A DNA stretch of 64,000 bases. It comes from an uncultured Helicobacter sp. GTDB taxonomy: Bacteria; Campylobacterota; Campylobacteria; Campylobacterales; Helicobacteraceae. The translations under genes and the position numbers were made by a program. Where the stretch lies: assembly GCF_947367035.1 (NCBI RefSeq), contig NZ_CANBCA010000001.1, positions 86,866-150,865 on the forward strand, written 5' to 3'. This document shows positions 56,932 to 64,000 of the stretch, one piece after another. Each line of letters begins with the position of its first letter. Within the stretch, counting starts at the first letter, position 1. The notes under the pieces were generated by a model. The model was not told the origin of the DNA, made no database searches, and saw only the letters and a list, made by a program, of their open reading frames with translations.

Positions 56932-57337
56932 TGGTTCTTCTTTGGGGAATCCGGGAAGTGGTGGTTGGTGTGGGATTTTACGCTATGGTAAATACGAAAA
57001 AATTATAAGAGGAGGCGCAGAAATTGCCACAAACAATCAAATGGAACTAACTGCATTGATTCGTGGTTTAGAAGCACTCAAAGAACCTTGCGAAGTTTTG
57101 GTAGTTTGTGATTCTAAATATGTTTTAGAAGGTTTAAGTCAATGGTTACCAAAATGGGAAGAAAGAAATTTTAAAAATGTTAAAAATCTAGAGCTTTGGC
57201 AGCTTTACTTAAAAGTTTCCAAACCGCATAAAATTAGGGTGGAATGGATTAAAGGGCATAGCGGACACACAGAGAATGAAATCTGTGATAAGATTGCCAA
57301 AGAAGAGGCATTGAAATTTAAAAATTTTAAGGATTGA
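56906..57337 (+). CDS. rnhA: Ribonuclease HI
   Basis: Degrades RNA in RNA-DNA hybrids. 143 residues: [48 protein letters not shown] and [16 protein letters not shown] carry the four acidic catalytic residues and the His. Overlaps the TPR gene and is followed directly by rnc. Same order as H. pylori HP0661-HP0663. Confidence 0.95.
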   Translation: MKRVTLFCDGSSLGNPGSGGWCGILRYGKYEKIIRGGAEIATNNQMELTALIRGLEALKEPCEVLVVCDSKYVLEGLSQWLPKWEERNFKNVKNLELWQLYLKVSKPHKIRVEWIKGHSGHTENEICDKIAKEEALKFKNFKD

Positions 57338-57338
57338 T

Positions 57339-58010
57339 GTGGAATTAAAACTTTTTGAACAAACTTTAGGGTATCGCTTTAAAGGGAAGAATTTATTAAA
57401 AGAAGCTCTAACACACAAAAGTGCTAAGAGAGGCAATCACAACGAGCGTTTAGAGTTTTTAGGTGATGCAGTGTTGGATTTGATTATAGGGGAATTTTTA
57501 TATACAAAGTTTCCACATTCTCCAGAGGGAGAGTTGTCTAAAATGCGTGCTTCGATGGTAAATGAAAAGTCTTTTGCAAAATTAGCTCGTCATTTAAATC
57601 TTGGTAAATATCTCTATATTTCCACTTCTGAAGAGCAGAATAATGGTAGGGAAAAAGATTCTATTCTCTCCAATGCTTTTGAAGCGGTTATGGGTGCGGT
57701 TTATTTGGAGAGTGGATTAGAAATCGTGCGTAAGTTAGTACTTGAATTGGTAGAGACAATTTACCCAAAAATTGATTTAAAAAGCCTATTTTATGACCAT
57801 AAAACAGCATTGCAAGAACTTACTCAATCTCTCTTTGGGACTATTCCAGAATATATTGTGCTAGACTCCTTTGGACCTGACCATAATAAAGAATTTTTAA
57901 TGAGTGTTCAAATTCAAAACAAAGAATATGCAAAAGCTTTTGGTAAAAGTAAAAAAGAAGCCCAACAAATTTGTGCAAAGATTGCCTTGGAAATGTTGCA
58001 ACAAAAATAA
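57339..58010 (+). CDS. rnc: Ribonuclease III
   Basis: Double-stranded RNA endonuclease. 223 residues: RNaseIII signature [45 protein letters not shown], and a C-terminal dsRNA-binding domain ([34 protein letters not shown]). GTG start at 57339, AAGGA five bases before it, one base after rnhA stop. Confidence 0.96.
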   Translation: MELKLFEQTLGYRFKGKNLLKEALTHKSAKRGNHNERLEFLGDAVLDLIIGEFLYTKFPHSPEGELSKMRASMVNEKSFAKLARHLNLGKYLYISTSEEQNNGREKDSILSNAFEAVMGAVYLESGLEIVRKLVLELVETIYPKIDLKSLFYDHKTALQELTQSLFGTIPEYIVLDSFGPDHNKEFLMSVQIQNKEYAKAFGKSKKEAQQICAKIALEMLQQK

Positions 58011-58025
58011 CTTAAAGGATAGTTA

Positions 58026-59099
58026 ATGAATACTTTTGGAGAGGCACTAAGGGTTACGACTTTTGGTGAGAGTCACGGTGCAGGGATTGGTGCGGTGATA
58101 GATGGATTGCCATCAGGTTTAGAGATTGATGAGGATTGGATTGCTTCTGAAATGCTTAGACGCGCAGGAGGGAAGAATCTCTATTCTACCCAGCGCAAGG
58201 AAGCTGATGAGGTGAGAATTTTAAGTGGTGTGTTTGAGGGTAAAACGACTGGCACACCTTTGGGATTCTTTATCCAAAATACTGCAAATAAAAGTAAAGA
58301 TTATGATTCAATTAAAAATTTATTTCGTCCCGGACACGCGGATTGGAGTTATTTTCATAAATACGGAATCCGAGATTATCGTGGTGGGGGGCGCAGTAGT
58401 GCAAGAGAAACAAGTGCGCGTGTAGCCGCAGGTGCGATTGCTAAAATGCTTTTAAAGCCTTTTGGTGTTGTTGTGCAAAGTGGAATCTTAAATATTGGTT
58501 CAATTAAGGGGGAAACAATAGACTTCCAAAATGCGCAAAAAAGTGAAATTTTTGCATTGGATAGACAAGTAGAATCTGCACAAAAAGAAGCAATTTTACA
58601 CGCAAGAGAAGCGCACGACAGCTTAGGAGGTGTGGCATTGGTTCAAGCTAGTGGTGTGCCTTGCGGACTTGGTGAGCCTTTGTATTATAAGCTAGATTCT
58701 GCTATTGGTGCTTTGATTTTAGGTTTAAATGGTGTCAAAGCCGTAGAAATTGGTAATGGTGTGGAATCTGCTAAGTTAAAAGGCTCGCAAAACAATGATA
58801 CAATGGACAAAAATGGATTTGTTAGTAATTATTGCGGTGGAATCTTGGGCGGTATTAGCAATGGTGCGGAGATTATTCTTAAAGTGCATTTTAAACCAAC
58901 ACCTAGTATTTTTCTACCGCAAAGCACACAAGATATACAAGGCAATGTTGTTCAATGCGAAATCAAGGGAAGACACGACCCTTGCATCGCAGTGCGTGGT
59001 AGTGTTGTGTGTGAATCTAGTCTTGCACTCATTTTAGCAGATATGCTTTTACTCAATGCTACAAGTAAGCTAGAAAATTTAAAAAAACTTTATTCTTAA
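58026..59099 (+). CDS. aroC: Chorismate synthase
   Basis: Last shikimate step (EPSP to chorismate, FMNH2 cofactor). 357 residues: [66 protein letters not shown] and FKPTPSI, with the closing [16 protein letters not shown] upstream of the ATG. A G6 run occurs in-frame in RGGGR. Confidence 0.97.
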   Translation: MNTFGEALRVTTFGESHGAGIGAVIDGLPSGLEIDEDWIASEMLRRAGGKNLYSTQRKEADEVRILSGVFEGKTTGTPLGFFIQNTANKSKDYDSIKNLFRPGHADWSYFHKYGIRDYRGGGRSSARETSARVAAGAIAKMLLKPFGVVVQSGILNIGSIKGETIDFQNAQKSEIFALDRQVESAQKEAILHAREAHDSLGGVALVQASGVPCGLGEPLYYKLDSAIGALILGLNGVKAVEIGNGVESAKLKGSQNNDTMDKNGFVSNYCGGILGGISNGAEIILKVHFKPTPSIFLPQSTQDIQGNVVQCEIKGRHDPCIAVRGSVVCESSLALILADMLLLNATSKLENLKKLYS

Positions 59100-59107
59100 G
59101 GTAGAAT

Positions 59108-60025
59108 GTGGCTAAAAATGCGCTGATTTTCGCTGATGGCAAACTTGGCGTTGGACTTGGGCATATTAGTCGTTGTCGGGCTTTGCAGGCAGAGTTGGAA
59201 TTGCTAGGTTTTCAAGTAGAGTTAAAAGATACGCAAGAGTTGGAAGCAAATCTTGGGAATATTTTATTGGATTTAATTGCAATAGATTCGTATGTGTTGC
59301 CTTTAAAATCCTATGAACAAGCAGTAAAATGTGCTAAAGTTTGCTTGTTTTTTGATGATGCTTTGCGTCTTTCTTATCCTAAGGCTATTTTATTAAATAA
59401 CGCAAGTTGTGTGAATTTTGTCAAATATAAGGAAAAATATCCTCACCATATTTTGTTTTTGGGGAGTGATTATCGTTTGTTGCAACCCCCCTTTATAGAA
59501 GCGTTGAAAAGCCCAACAATTCCTTTAAAGCAGAAAGTGCAAAATGTGTTAATCACACTTGGAGGGAAAGATATTTTAAGCTTAAATAAACCTTTGATTA
59601 TGGCTTTAAGAGAGGCTTACCCACATTTAAATCTACACTGCATTACAAAGGATTCTACACTTGCAAAGCAAGGCGTAAAAGTATATTTTGATTTATCTGC
59701 GCAAGAAATGGTGGATTTAATTCAACAAATGGACCTCTGTATTTGTGCCTGTGGGCAGAGTTTAGGAGAGATTTTAGCCTGTGGAATCCCAGCTATTGCC
59801 TTAGAGGTTGCAAGCAATCAAAAAGCCAATTTGGAGAGTTTTTCCTCTTGTATTTTAAGTGTGTCTAAATCATATTTGCTTCCTCGCGATTCTATTTGTA
59901 ATCAAGTGTTAAAGTATTTTTGCATCTTGACTTCTCTTGCTTTGCGTAAAACTCATCAAAAGTGTGCCTTAGAAATTTTAAATCGTCCGACAAAATGGAA
60001 AGAGAGCCTAGAGAAGATATTTTAA
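59108..60025 (+). CDS. pseG: PseG-like nucleotide-sugar hydrolase (pseudaminic acid pathway)
   Basis: 305 residues, GT-B fold. The N-terminal ADGKLGVGLGHISRCRALQAEL matches the GxGHxxRCxALA of PseG, which removes UDP from UDP-2,4-diacetamido-2,4,6-trideoxy-altropyranose for flagellin glycosylation. LITLGGKDILSLNKPLI and CICACGQSLGEILACGIPAIAL are further GT-B landmarks. Start GTG at 59108, 8 bases after aroC. It is separate from other pse genes. A related amino-sugar role is possible. Confidence 0.75.
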   Translation: MAKNALIFADGKLGVGLGHISRCRALQAELELLGFQVELKDTQELEANLGNILLDLIAIDSYVLPLKSYEQAVKCAKVCLFFDDALRLSYPKAILLNNASCVNFVKYKEKYPHHILFLGSDYRLLQPPFIEALKSPTIPLKQKVQNVLITLGGKDILSLNKPLIMALREAYPHLNLHCITKDSTLAKQGVKVYFDLSAQEMVDLIQQMDLCICACGQSLGEILACGIPAIALEVASNQKANLESFSSCILSVSKSYLLPRDSICNQVLKYFCILTSLALRKTHQKCALEILNRPTKWKESLEKIF

Positions 60026-60077
60026 ATCCAATGGGGCTTATGCTATAATCTATCTAAAATTTGATTTAGGAAAAGTT

Positions 60078-60554
60078 ATGCGAAAAATCATAGGGATATT
60101 AGCATTTGCAAGTATGGCGTTTGGCGATTCCATAAAAGAGATTCAAATGTATTCTAGTCCTACTTGTGGCTGTTGTGAAGAATGGGCAAAGTATATGAAT
60201 GCAAAAGGCTTTCAAGTGAAATCTCATAAAGATGATGGGTTGTTTATGAAAGTCAAAGAAAATTTTAAAATCGCTCCAAAATATCAGAGTTGCCATACAG
60301 GAGTAATAGAGCAAAAGGGTGTAAAATATGCAATAGAGGGACACGTTCCAGCAGATGCAGTAGAATGGCTACTAAAAAATTCACCAAAAGATGTGATTGG
60401 TATCTCAACTCCGGGAATGCCACAAGGAAGTCCGGGAATGGAGCAAGGGACTTATGAGGAATATCCTGTCGTGCTAATGATGCAAGGGGGCGGTTATAAG
60501 GTTTTTGGCATTTATAAAGGAGAGAAAATGCTAAAAAGTGGGGTAGGAAAGTAG
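60078..60554 (+). CDS. DUF411 metal-binding-like periplasmic protein
   Basis: 158 residues: signal peptide (IIGILAFASMAFG), then MYSSPTCGCCEEWAKYMNAKGFQVKSHKDD, the DUF411 core with CxCC, and SCHTGVIEQKGVKYAIEGHVPADAVEWLL. DUF411 proteins often accompany copper or metal resistance genes; none is adjacent here. C-terminal residues are glycine- and methionine-rich (GMPQGSPGMEQG). Followed by a strong terminator. Confidence 0.88.
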   Translation: MRKIIGILAFASMAFGDSIKEIQMYSSPTCGCCEEWAKYMNAKGFQVKSHKDDGLFMKVKENFKIAPKYQSCHTGVIEQKGVKYAIEGHVPADAVEWLLKNSPKDVIGISTPGMPQGSPGMEQGTYEEYPVVLMMQGGGYKVFGIYKGEKMLKSGVGK

Positions 60555-60910
60555 AGTAGCTTAAGAGTTACTCTCTCTTAGGTAGTAACTCTTAAGTTTT
60601 ACCTTAAAAGCTATTTATGGAGCTCAAGTGTTTCACAGATTCCACGCACTTGCAAAATTAACTTATTTATGAGCAAAAATTACCCACAGCGCAAAATATC
60701 TTTATCACGGAACACTAACTTTACACAAATCCACAATTTATGGAATTAAATAATAGTTTTTTATTTAAGATTCTATTATTTTGCTTTAATGTAAATGATA
60801 AATCTATAATATTTGTTAATAAATATTTTAACCTTTCTTTTATATATTTATTGACATAGAGTAGTAAATTTGTTAGTCTTTGTAGGATAACTCATTTTAA
60901 GGAGGTCATT
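60555..60910. other. Intergenic region: terminator then AT-rich promoter region
   Basis: 356 bases without a gene. It holds the hairpin at 60560-60600. Further on, TTGACA at 60851-60856 could be the -35 of the acetate transporter promoter, though no good -10 box stands at the right spacing. No riboswitch or small RNA can be supported. Confidence 0.55.
60560..60600 (+). terminator. Strong terminator after the DUF411 gene
   Basis: CTTAAGAGTTACT and AGTAACTCTTAAG form a perfect 13-bp stem with an 11-base loop, followed by TTTT. Confidence 0.85.
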
Positions 60911-61507
60911 ATGAGAGAGGTTCAAGAGATAAAAGTATTGGTTGCAGACCCTTCTGCATTAGGATTATTTGGCTTAGCAGTGATTACTTTGGTTGCTTCT
61001 TCAAGTAAGATTGGTATTACTTCAGGTATTTCTTTAGTGATCCCTTGGGCAATCTTTCTTGGTGCGACCGCTCAACTAATTGCGTGTTTGAATGATTTTA
61101 AGCATAACAATACATTTGGTGCAACTGCTTTTGGCGCTTATGCGCTTTTTTGGTATGCTATGGGAATGACTTGGTTAATCCAAAATGGAGTTTTTGGCGA
61201 AAAATTGGCTAATAGTGCAGATATAAAACAATTAGGATTTGCTTTTTTATCTTATTTAATTTTTACATTATTTATGACGATTGGCGCGATGAAAACACAT
61301 AAGGTTTTGTTTTTTATTTTTGTCTTGATAGATTTTTTATTTATTGGATTGTCTTTGGATTCTTTTGGTATTGTATCGGGATTTGCGCATAGTTTAGCAG
61401 CCTATTCAGAATTTGGTATCGCTATATTGTCCTTTTATGCCTCTGGCGCTTCTGTATTAAACATTCATTTTGGCAAAGTTGTTTTGCCTGTGGGGAAATT
61501 CCAATAA
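60911..61507 (+). CDS. Acetate/succinate uptake transporter (SatP/YaaH family)
   Basis: 198 residues, six transmembrane helices. DPSALGLFGLAVITLVASSSKIG (family start is NPxPLGLxGF), IPWAIFLGATAQLIACLNDF and NTFGATAFGAYALFWYAMGM match the AceTr family, in which E. coli SatP moves acetate and succinate with protons. GGAGG is upstream. It would fit together with lactate and pyruvate uptake in this window. Confidence 0.9.
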   Translation: MREVQEIKVLVADPSALGLFGLAVITLVASSSKIGITSGISLVIPWAIFLGATAQLIACLNDFKHNNTFGATAFGAYALFWYAMGMTWLIQNGVFGEKLANSADIKQLGFAFLSYLIFTLFMTIGAMKTHKVLFFIFVLIDFLFIGLSLDSFGIVSGFAHSLAAYSEFGIAILSFYASGASVLNIHFGKVVLPVGKFQ

Positions 61508-61571
61508 TCTTATAAATCCTTAAGCTTTTGGCTAAGGATGAGTGCAACTCAATCAGTTTTTTATACATTTA

Positions 61572-61590
61572 GGAATGATTTTTGCTTAAT
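61572..61590 (+). promoter_or_regulatory. sigma-54 promoter of the EF-hand protein gene
   Basis: GGAATGATTTTTGCTT: GG (61572-61573) and GC (61584-61585) with 10 bp between, close to the Campylobacter consensus TTTGGAAC-N5-TTGCTT. The transcript would start near 61597, and the RBS and ATG follow at 61627-61640. Confidence 0.75.
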
Positions 61591-61639
61591 AGTTTTCAAA
61601 GGATTTGATAAATTTTCAAGGATATTGAGGAGAGATAAA

Positions 61640-62989
61640 ATGTCTTATTCGTATTCAAAACAGTTTGGTGTGCAATCTTATATGTCGGGTGTGAATTATT
61701 CTGATTGGATGAAAGAAGCCCTGAATCCAGAAAATAAATCTGCTGAAAATGAGCGGTTGAGTATCACTTCAAGCCAAGAGGATTATTTCAAGAAACAGAG
61801 ATTAATTCAAGAAGCCATTGCACAACTACAAAGTAGAGGAAGTGTGAGCAGTGAAATTGCCAAAGAAATAGATGTAGAATCCCTAAAAAAGAGTTTAAAA
61901 GATGCAGAAAATGGTGAATCTAATGCGCTTAATATTGGTGAGGGTTCAGAATCTAGTGAAGCAAGAAAACAAAGCCAACTGAATGCTAAAGCACAAAGTG
62001 CAACGTTAAAAACTGCCGTTAATGTGCTAGATAAAGAACAAAATATCACTCCTAATGTTTTGCAGCAAGCGACTAATGTTGCAGAAGATGAAGAAATCCA
62101 AAAAACAAAAGATATTATTAAACAAAGCATAGATAACGATTCGTTAGCAAATAGAATGGCAGATAGGACAAGCGGACTATTTAATAAACCTGTTTTTAGC
62201 ACTTCTCCTATTGTGCCAAGTAATGTAAGTGAGCAGGATAAAACGGCTTACAATCCTTTAGCAATTCAAGCTGATTCCACAACAGAAAGTGTGCAAGGGA
62301 TTTTAGCGGTAGAATTCACTGATGAGGTTAGTGGCACAAATGTGCGTGTGCCACTAACGCAGGAAAATGCAGATAAGCTCAAAGAGCAATTTGGAAGCTT
62401 AGAAATGGCAAGTGATTATGTCAAAGGATTTTATTATGATGCCGCATATAAAATGGGCTATTTGAGTAGTGATAGTGATGGAGATGGTAAAATTAGCTTA
62501 GATGAGGGTGTGAATCTCAAAACTCTCGTAAGTTTAATGAGTGGAGAATATTCTTCTGTATCCGAGCAATTTGGCGGTAATGTGGAAATGCAAAAGAAAT
62601 TTTTGGAGCAAGTAGGGTTTATTGATAATCTTGCAGATTTCATTAACCATTCTATCTCTCAAGATGGTAATTTTGATGGAAGTTTGAGTTTAAATGAGAT
62701 TTTAAACGGCACGAATGAGGCAGTTTTCTTAAAAACAGCCCAAAATGCAAATTCAAGTAGTGTAGAAGTGCTAGTGATTCAAAGTTTCAAGATAGAATTT
62801 AATCAAGAAGAATTGAATGATACTTTATTGAATCTTGGAGCAAAGGCAGAGGATTCTGCGCAAATCCTTAACAATAGGAAGTTAAAAGAACTCTTAGATG
62901 TTAGTTATTTAGAATCTTTAGATGAAGTGACAAGAGAACAATTATTTAAAAGTGAAGTGCTTTTAAAAAATATGTTGGAAAGTGTATGA
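61640..62989 (+). CDS. sigma-54-driven protein with two EF-hand calcium-binding loops, function unknown
   Basis: 449 residues from ATG 61640 (GAGGAGAG five bases upstream; the longer frame from 61538 would start upstream of the promoter-derived transcript). No signal peptide. N-terminal half is Ser/Ala/Glu/Gln-rich with coiled segments. Residues 278-289, DSDGDGKISLDE, and 342-353, DGNFDGSLSLNE, are canonical EF-hand loops (D-x-D/N-x-D-G-x-I/L-x-x-x-E). Sigma-54 control suggests a flagellar or flagellar-secreted protein. It is not recognised by me. Confidence 0.75.
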   Translation: MSYSYSKQFGVQSYMSGVNYSDWMKEALNPENKSAENERLSITSSQEDYFKKQRLIQEAIAQLQSRGSVSSEIAKEIDVESLKKSLKDAENGESNALNIGEGSESSEARKQSQLNAKAQSATLKTAVNVLDKEQNITPNVLQQATNVAEDEEIQKTKDIIKQSIDNDSLANRMADRTSGLFNKPVFSTSPIVPSNVSEQDKTAYNPLAIQADSTTESVQGILAVEFTDEVSGTNVRVPLTQENADKLKEQFGSLEMASDYVKGFYYDAAYKMGYLSSDSDGDGKISLDEGVNLKTLVSLMSGEYSSVSEQFGGNVEMQKKFLEQVGFIDNLADFINHSISQDGNFDGSLSLNEILNGTNEAVFLKTAQNANSSSVEVLVIQSFKIEFNQEELNDTLLNLGAKAEDSAQILNNRKLKELLDVSYLESLDEVTREQLFKSEVLLKNMLESV

Positions 62990-63078
62990 TAGTGCTAGAA
63001 TCTCTTGTCATAGAGATTCTATGCTTTGGATTGATTGTTTTTGCATTGTGGTTGTATAGGCAAAGATTAAAAGATTAA
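62986..63078 (+). CDS. Possible 30-residue membrane protein
   Basis: A frame of 31 codons starts with ATG in the EF-hand gene stop (ATGA at 62986-62989) and encodes [18 protein letters not shown] with a single helix and a basic tail (LYRQRLKD). Its stop overlaps the cyclophilin stop on the other strand by four bases. Translational coupling is the only support; it may be chance. Confidence 0.3.
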   Translation: MIVLESLVIEILCFGLIVFALWLYRQRLKD

Positions 63079-63563
63079 TTTGCAGAGATTGTAATCTTTA
63101 AAATTTTATCTTCTTGTTTAATAGAATCTAATACCGCCAAACTTTCTTTATCGTTAGGTGCAATTTGTCCAAAAATCGTATGTTCGCCATCAAGATGTGG
63201 TTGCGGGGCAAAACAAATAAAAAATTGACTTCCTCCTGTATCTCTCCCAGCGTGTGCCATAGAAAGTGAGCCTCTTAAGTGCTTGTGCGGGTTGTTTTTT
63301 AACTCACATTTGATATGGTAGCCCGGTCCTCCTCGTCCGCTACTTTCGGGACAACCACCTTGTGCTACAAATCCAGCAATCACACGATGAAATTTTAGAC
63401 TATCATAAAATCCACTTTGGGCTAAGTTTGTAAAATTTGCAACTGTGTTAGGTGCGACCTGCGGAAAAAGTTTGAATTTCATTTGTCCTTTTTGTGTAGA
63501 AATTATTGCATATTGCATTGAGTCAAGTTCTTCTTGTGTGGGATTAAATTCTTTTAATTCCAT
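63075..63563 (-). CDS. Peptidyl-prolyl cis-trans isomerase, cyclophilin type
   Basis: 162 residues, cytoplasmic. [39 protein letters not shown] carries the active-site [29 protein letters not shown] the rest. The N-terminal extension of about 15 residues has no signal peptide. In this phylum such cyclophilins are common single genes. Confidence 0.92.
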   Translation of the reverse strand: MELKEFNPTQEELDSMQYAIISTQKGQMKFKLFPQVAPNTVANFTNLAQSGFYDSLKFHRVIAGFVAQGGCPESSGRGGPGYHIKCELKNNPHKHLRGSLSMAHAGRDTGGSQFFICFAPQPHLDGEHTIFGQIAPNDKESLAVLDSIKQEDKILKITISAN

Positions 63564-63638
63564 ATTTTAAATCCTTAGTGTAAAATTAAAGATTTTATTG
63601 TAGTATTTTAAGCATTAAAAATTGCAAAAAGGACAAAA

Positions 63639-64000
63639 ATGGCAAAAATTGTTCTAATGATATTTTTCACACTCTTTGCACACGCAAAATACCCCCAATG
63701 GCTACAAAATAGCGTTAAAGTCGTTGCGGAATTTAAAGAGCCTCACCAGCAAGTGCCAGATTATGTTGAGGGCTATGGAATCGTGATAAATGATAATTTG
63801 GTGCTAACGAGCGCAAAGATAGTTTTTAACGAGAAAAGAGCAGAAGACATTACGCTTTATCATACAGAAATTTTAGGGCAGCCTATTGCTTGTTTGAGCC
63901 ACGCTAAAATTTTGGCACTAGACGATAATTTTGATTTAGCTGTGCTTGAAGTAGAGCGATTTACAGATATTTATTGCAATATTCTACCCACACCAAATTT
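63639..64000 (+). CDS. Trypsin-like serine-protease-fold protein (partial, 3' end outside window)
   Basis: Starts with ATG 63639 (AAGGA upstream): signal peptide (MAKIVLMIFFTLFAHA), then VEGYGIVINDNLVLTSAKIVF and ALDDNFDLAVLEVERF, resembling the His and Asp regions of S1/DegP-like proteases. The His of the triad is not visible (TSA where TAxH is usual), so it may be a non-proteolytic relative. The rest lies beyond the window. Confidence 0.55.
   Translation, partial: MAKIVLMIFFTLFAHAKYPQWLQNSVKVVAEFKEPHQQVPDYVEGYGIVINDNLVLTSAKIVFNEKRAEDITLYHTEILGQPIACLSHAKILALDDNFDLAVLEVERFTDIYCNILPTPN

Noticed and set aside
58383..58395. G6 run in aroC
   Set aside because: Encodes the conserved RGGGR segment of chorismate synthase; too short for switching.
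60640..60760. CCACA motifs as DnaA boxes or an origin
   Set aside because: The two sites match the consensus poorly, and there is no dnaA nearby or box cluster.
61511..61537. Hairpin ATCCTTA...TAAGGAT after the acetate transporter as a terminator
   Set aside because: The stem needs a bulge and there is no T run, so it is only a weak candidate.
1..64000. CRISPR arrays, complete insertion sequences, rRNA and tRNA genes
   Set aside because: No regularly spaced direct repeats, transposase frames, or rRNA or tRNA-like sequences were seen by eye; a dedicated RNA search could still find a small RNA.

Overview
This 64 kb window is a low-GC chromosomal segment from a member of the Campylobacterota. 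It is most likely a Helicobacter species outside H. pylori, probably an enterohepatic one. The assignment rests on gene content and on gene order I recognise from H. pylori: pheS-pheT-aroA-ispH-rpsA-(HP0398-like)-serA, lctP with lutABC, a LolC/E-type permease next to secA, and rnhA-rnc-aroC. GG-N10-GC sigma-54 promoters, poly-G phase-variation tracts, a cytoplasmic CZB chemoreceptor of the TlpD type and a pseudaminic-acid gene also fit. There are no rRNA or tRNA genes, CRISPR arrays or complete insertion sequences that I can see. No species can be named from the sequence alone.

Layout. 1-4.0 kb: partial class II aldolase family gene, M23 peptidase, then grpE-dnaK under a near-consensus promoter that overlaps a HAIR-like (HspR-type) sequence. 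4.0-5.9 kb: an accessory island with a dispersed repeat, a G10 tract and a DUF2972-like gene. 5.9-11.5 kb: a yejABEF-type peptide ABC importer. 11.5-13 kb: PepSY-type and two small conserved membrane proteins. 13-18.4 kb: nspC, dnaQ-like exonuclease, ftsW, YeiH-type transporter and a MetF-like protein. 18.5-25 kb: an XRE regulator and a surface-glycan cluster in which all three large transferase genes are out of frame here, two through G11 tracts and one through a short T-run frameshift. 25-35.3 kb: housekeeping genes including the long pheS-to-serA run.

35.5-40 kb: L-lactate uptake (lctP) and oxidation (lutABC). 40-41.4 kb: a gamma-carbonic anhydrase next to two gene relics, one resembling the ferredoxin end of a D-lactate dehydrogenase and one from an EptA/EptC-like phosphoethanolamine transferase. 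41.4-50.5 kb: radical SAM/SPASM protein, lolC/E, secA, hemE, then cstA separated from its usual small partner ybdD by an XRE regulator and a small secreted protein that share paired perfect palindromes. 50.6-55.7 kb: a sigma-54-driven flagellin-like protein, the CZB chemoreceptor, nitroreductase, PP-loop enzyme and dnaG. 55.8-60 kb: TPR protein, rnhA, rnc, aroC, pseG-like. 60-64 kb: DUF411 protein, acetate transporter, a sigma-54-driven protein with two EF-hand loops, a cyclophilin and a partial trypsin-like protein.

The genes describe a motile, microaerobic or anaerobic host-associated bacterium that uses lactate, acetate, pyruvate and peptides, decorates its flagellin and surface with variable glycans, and has lost some envelope and lactate genes. 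The least explained features are the sigma-54/EF-hand gene (61.6-63.0 kb), the regulator plus secreted protein inserted between cstA and ybdD (49.6-50.2 kb), and the phase-variable glycan cluster.
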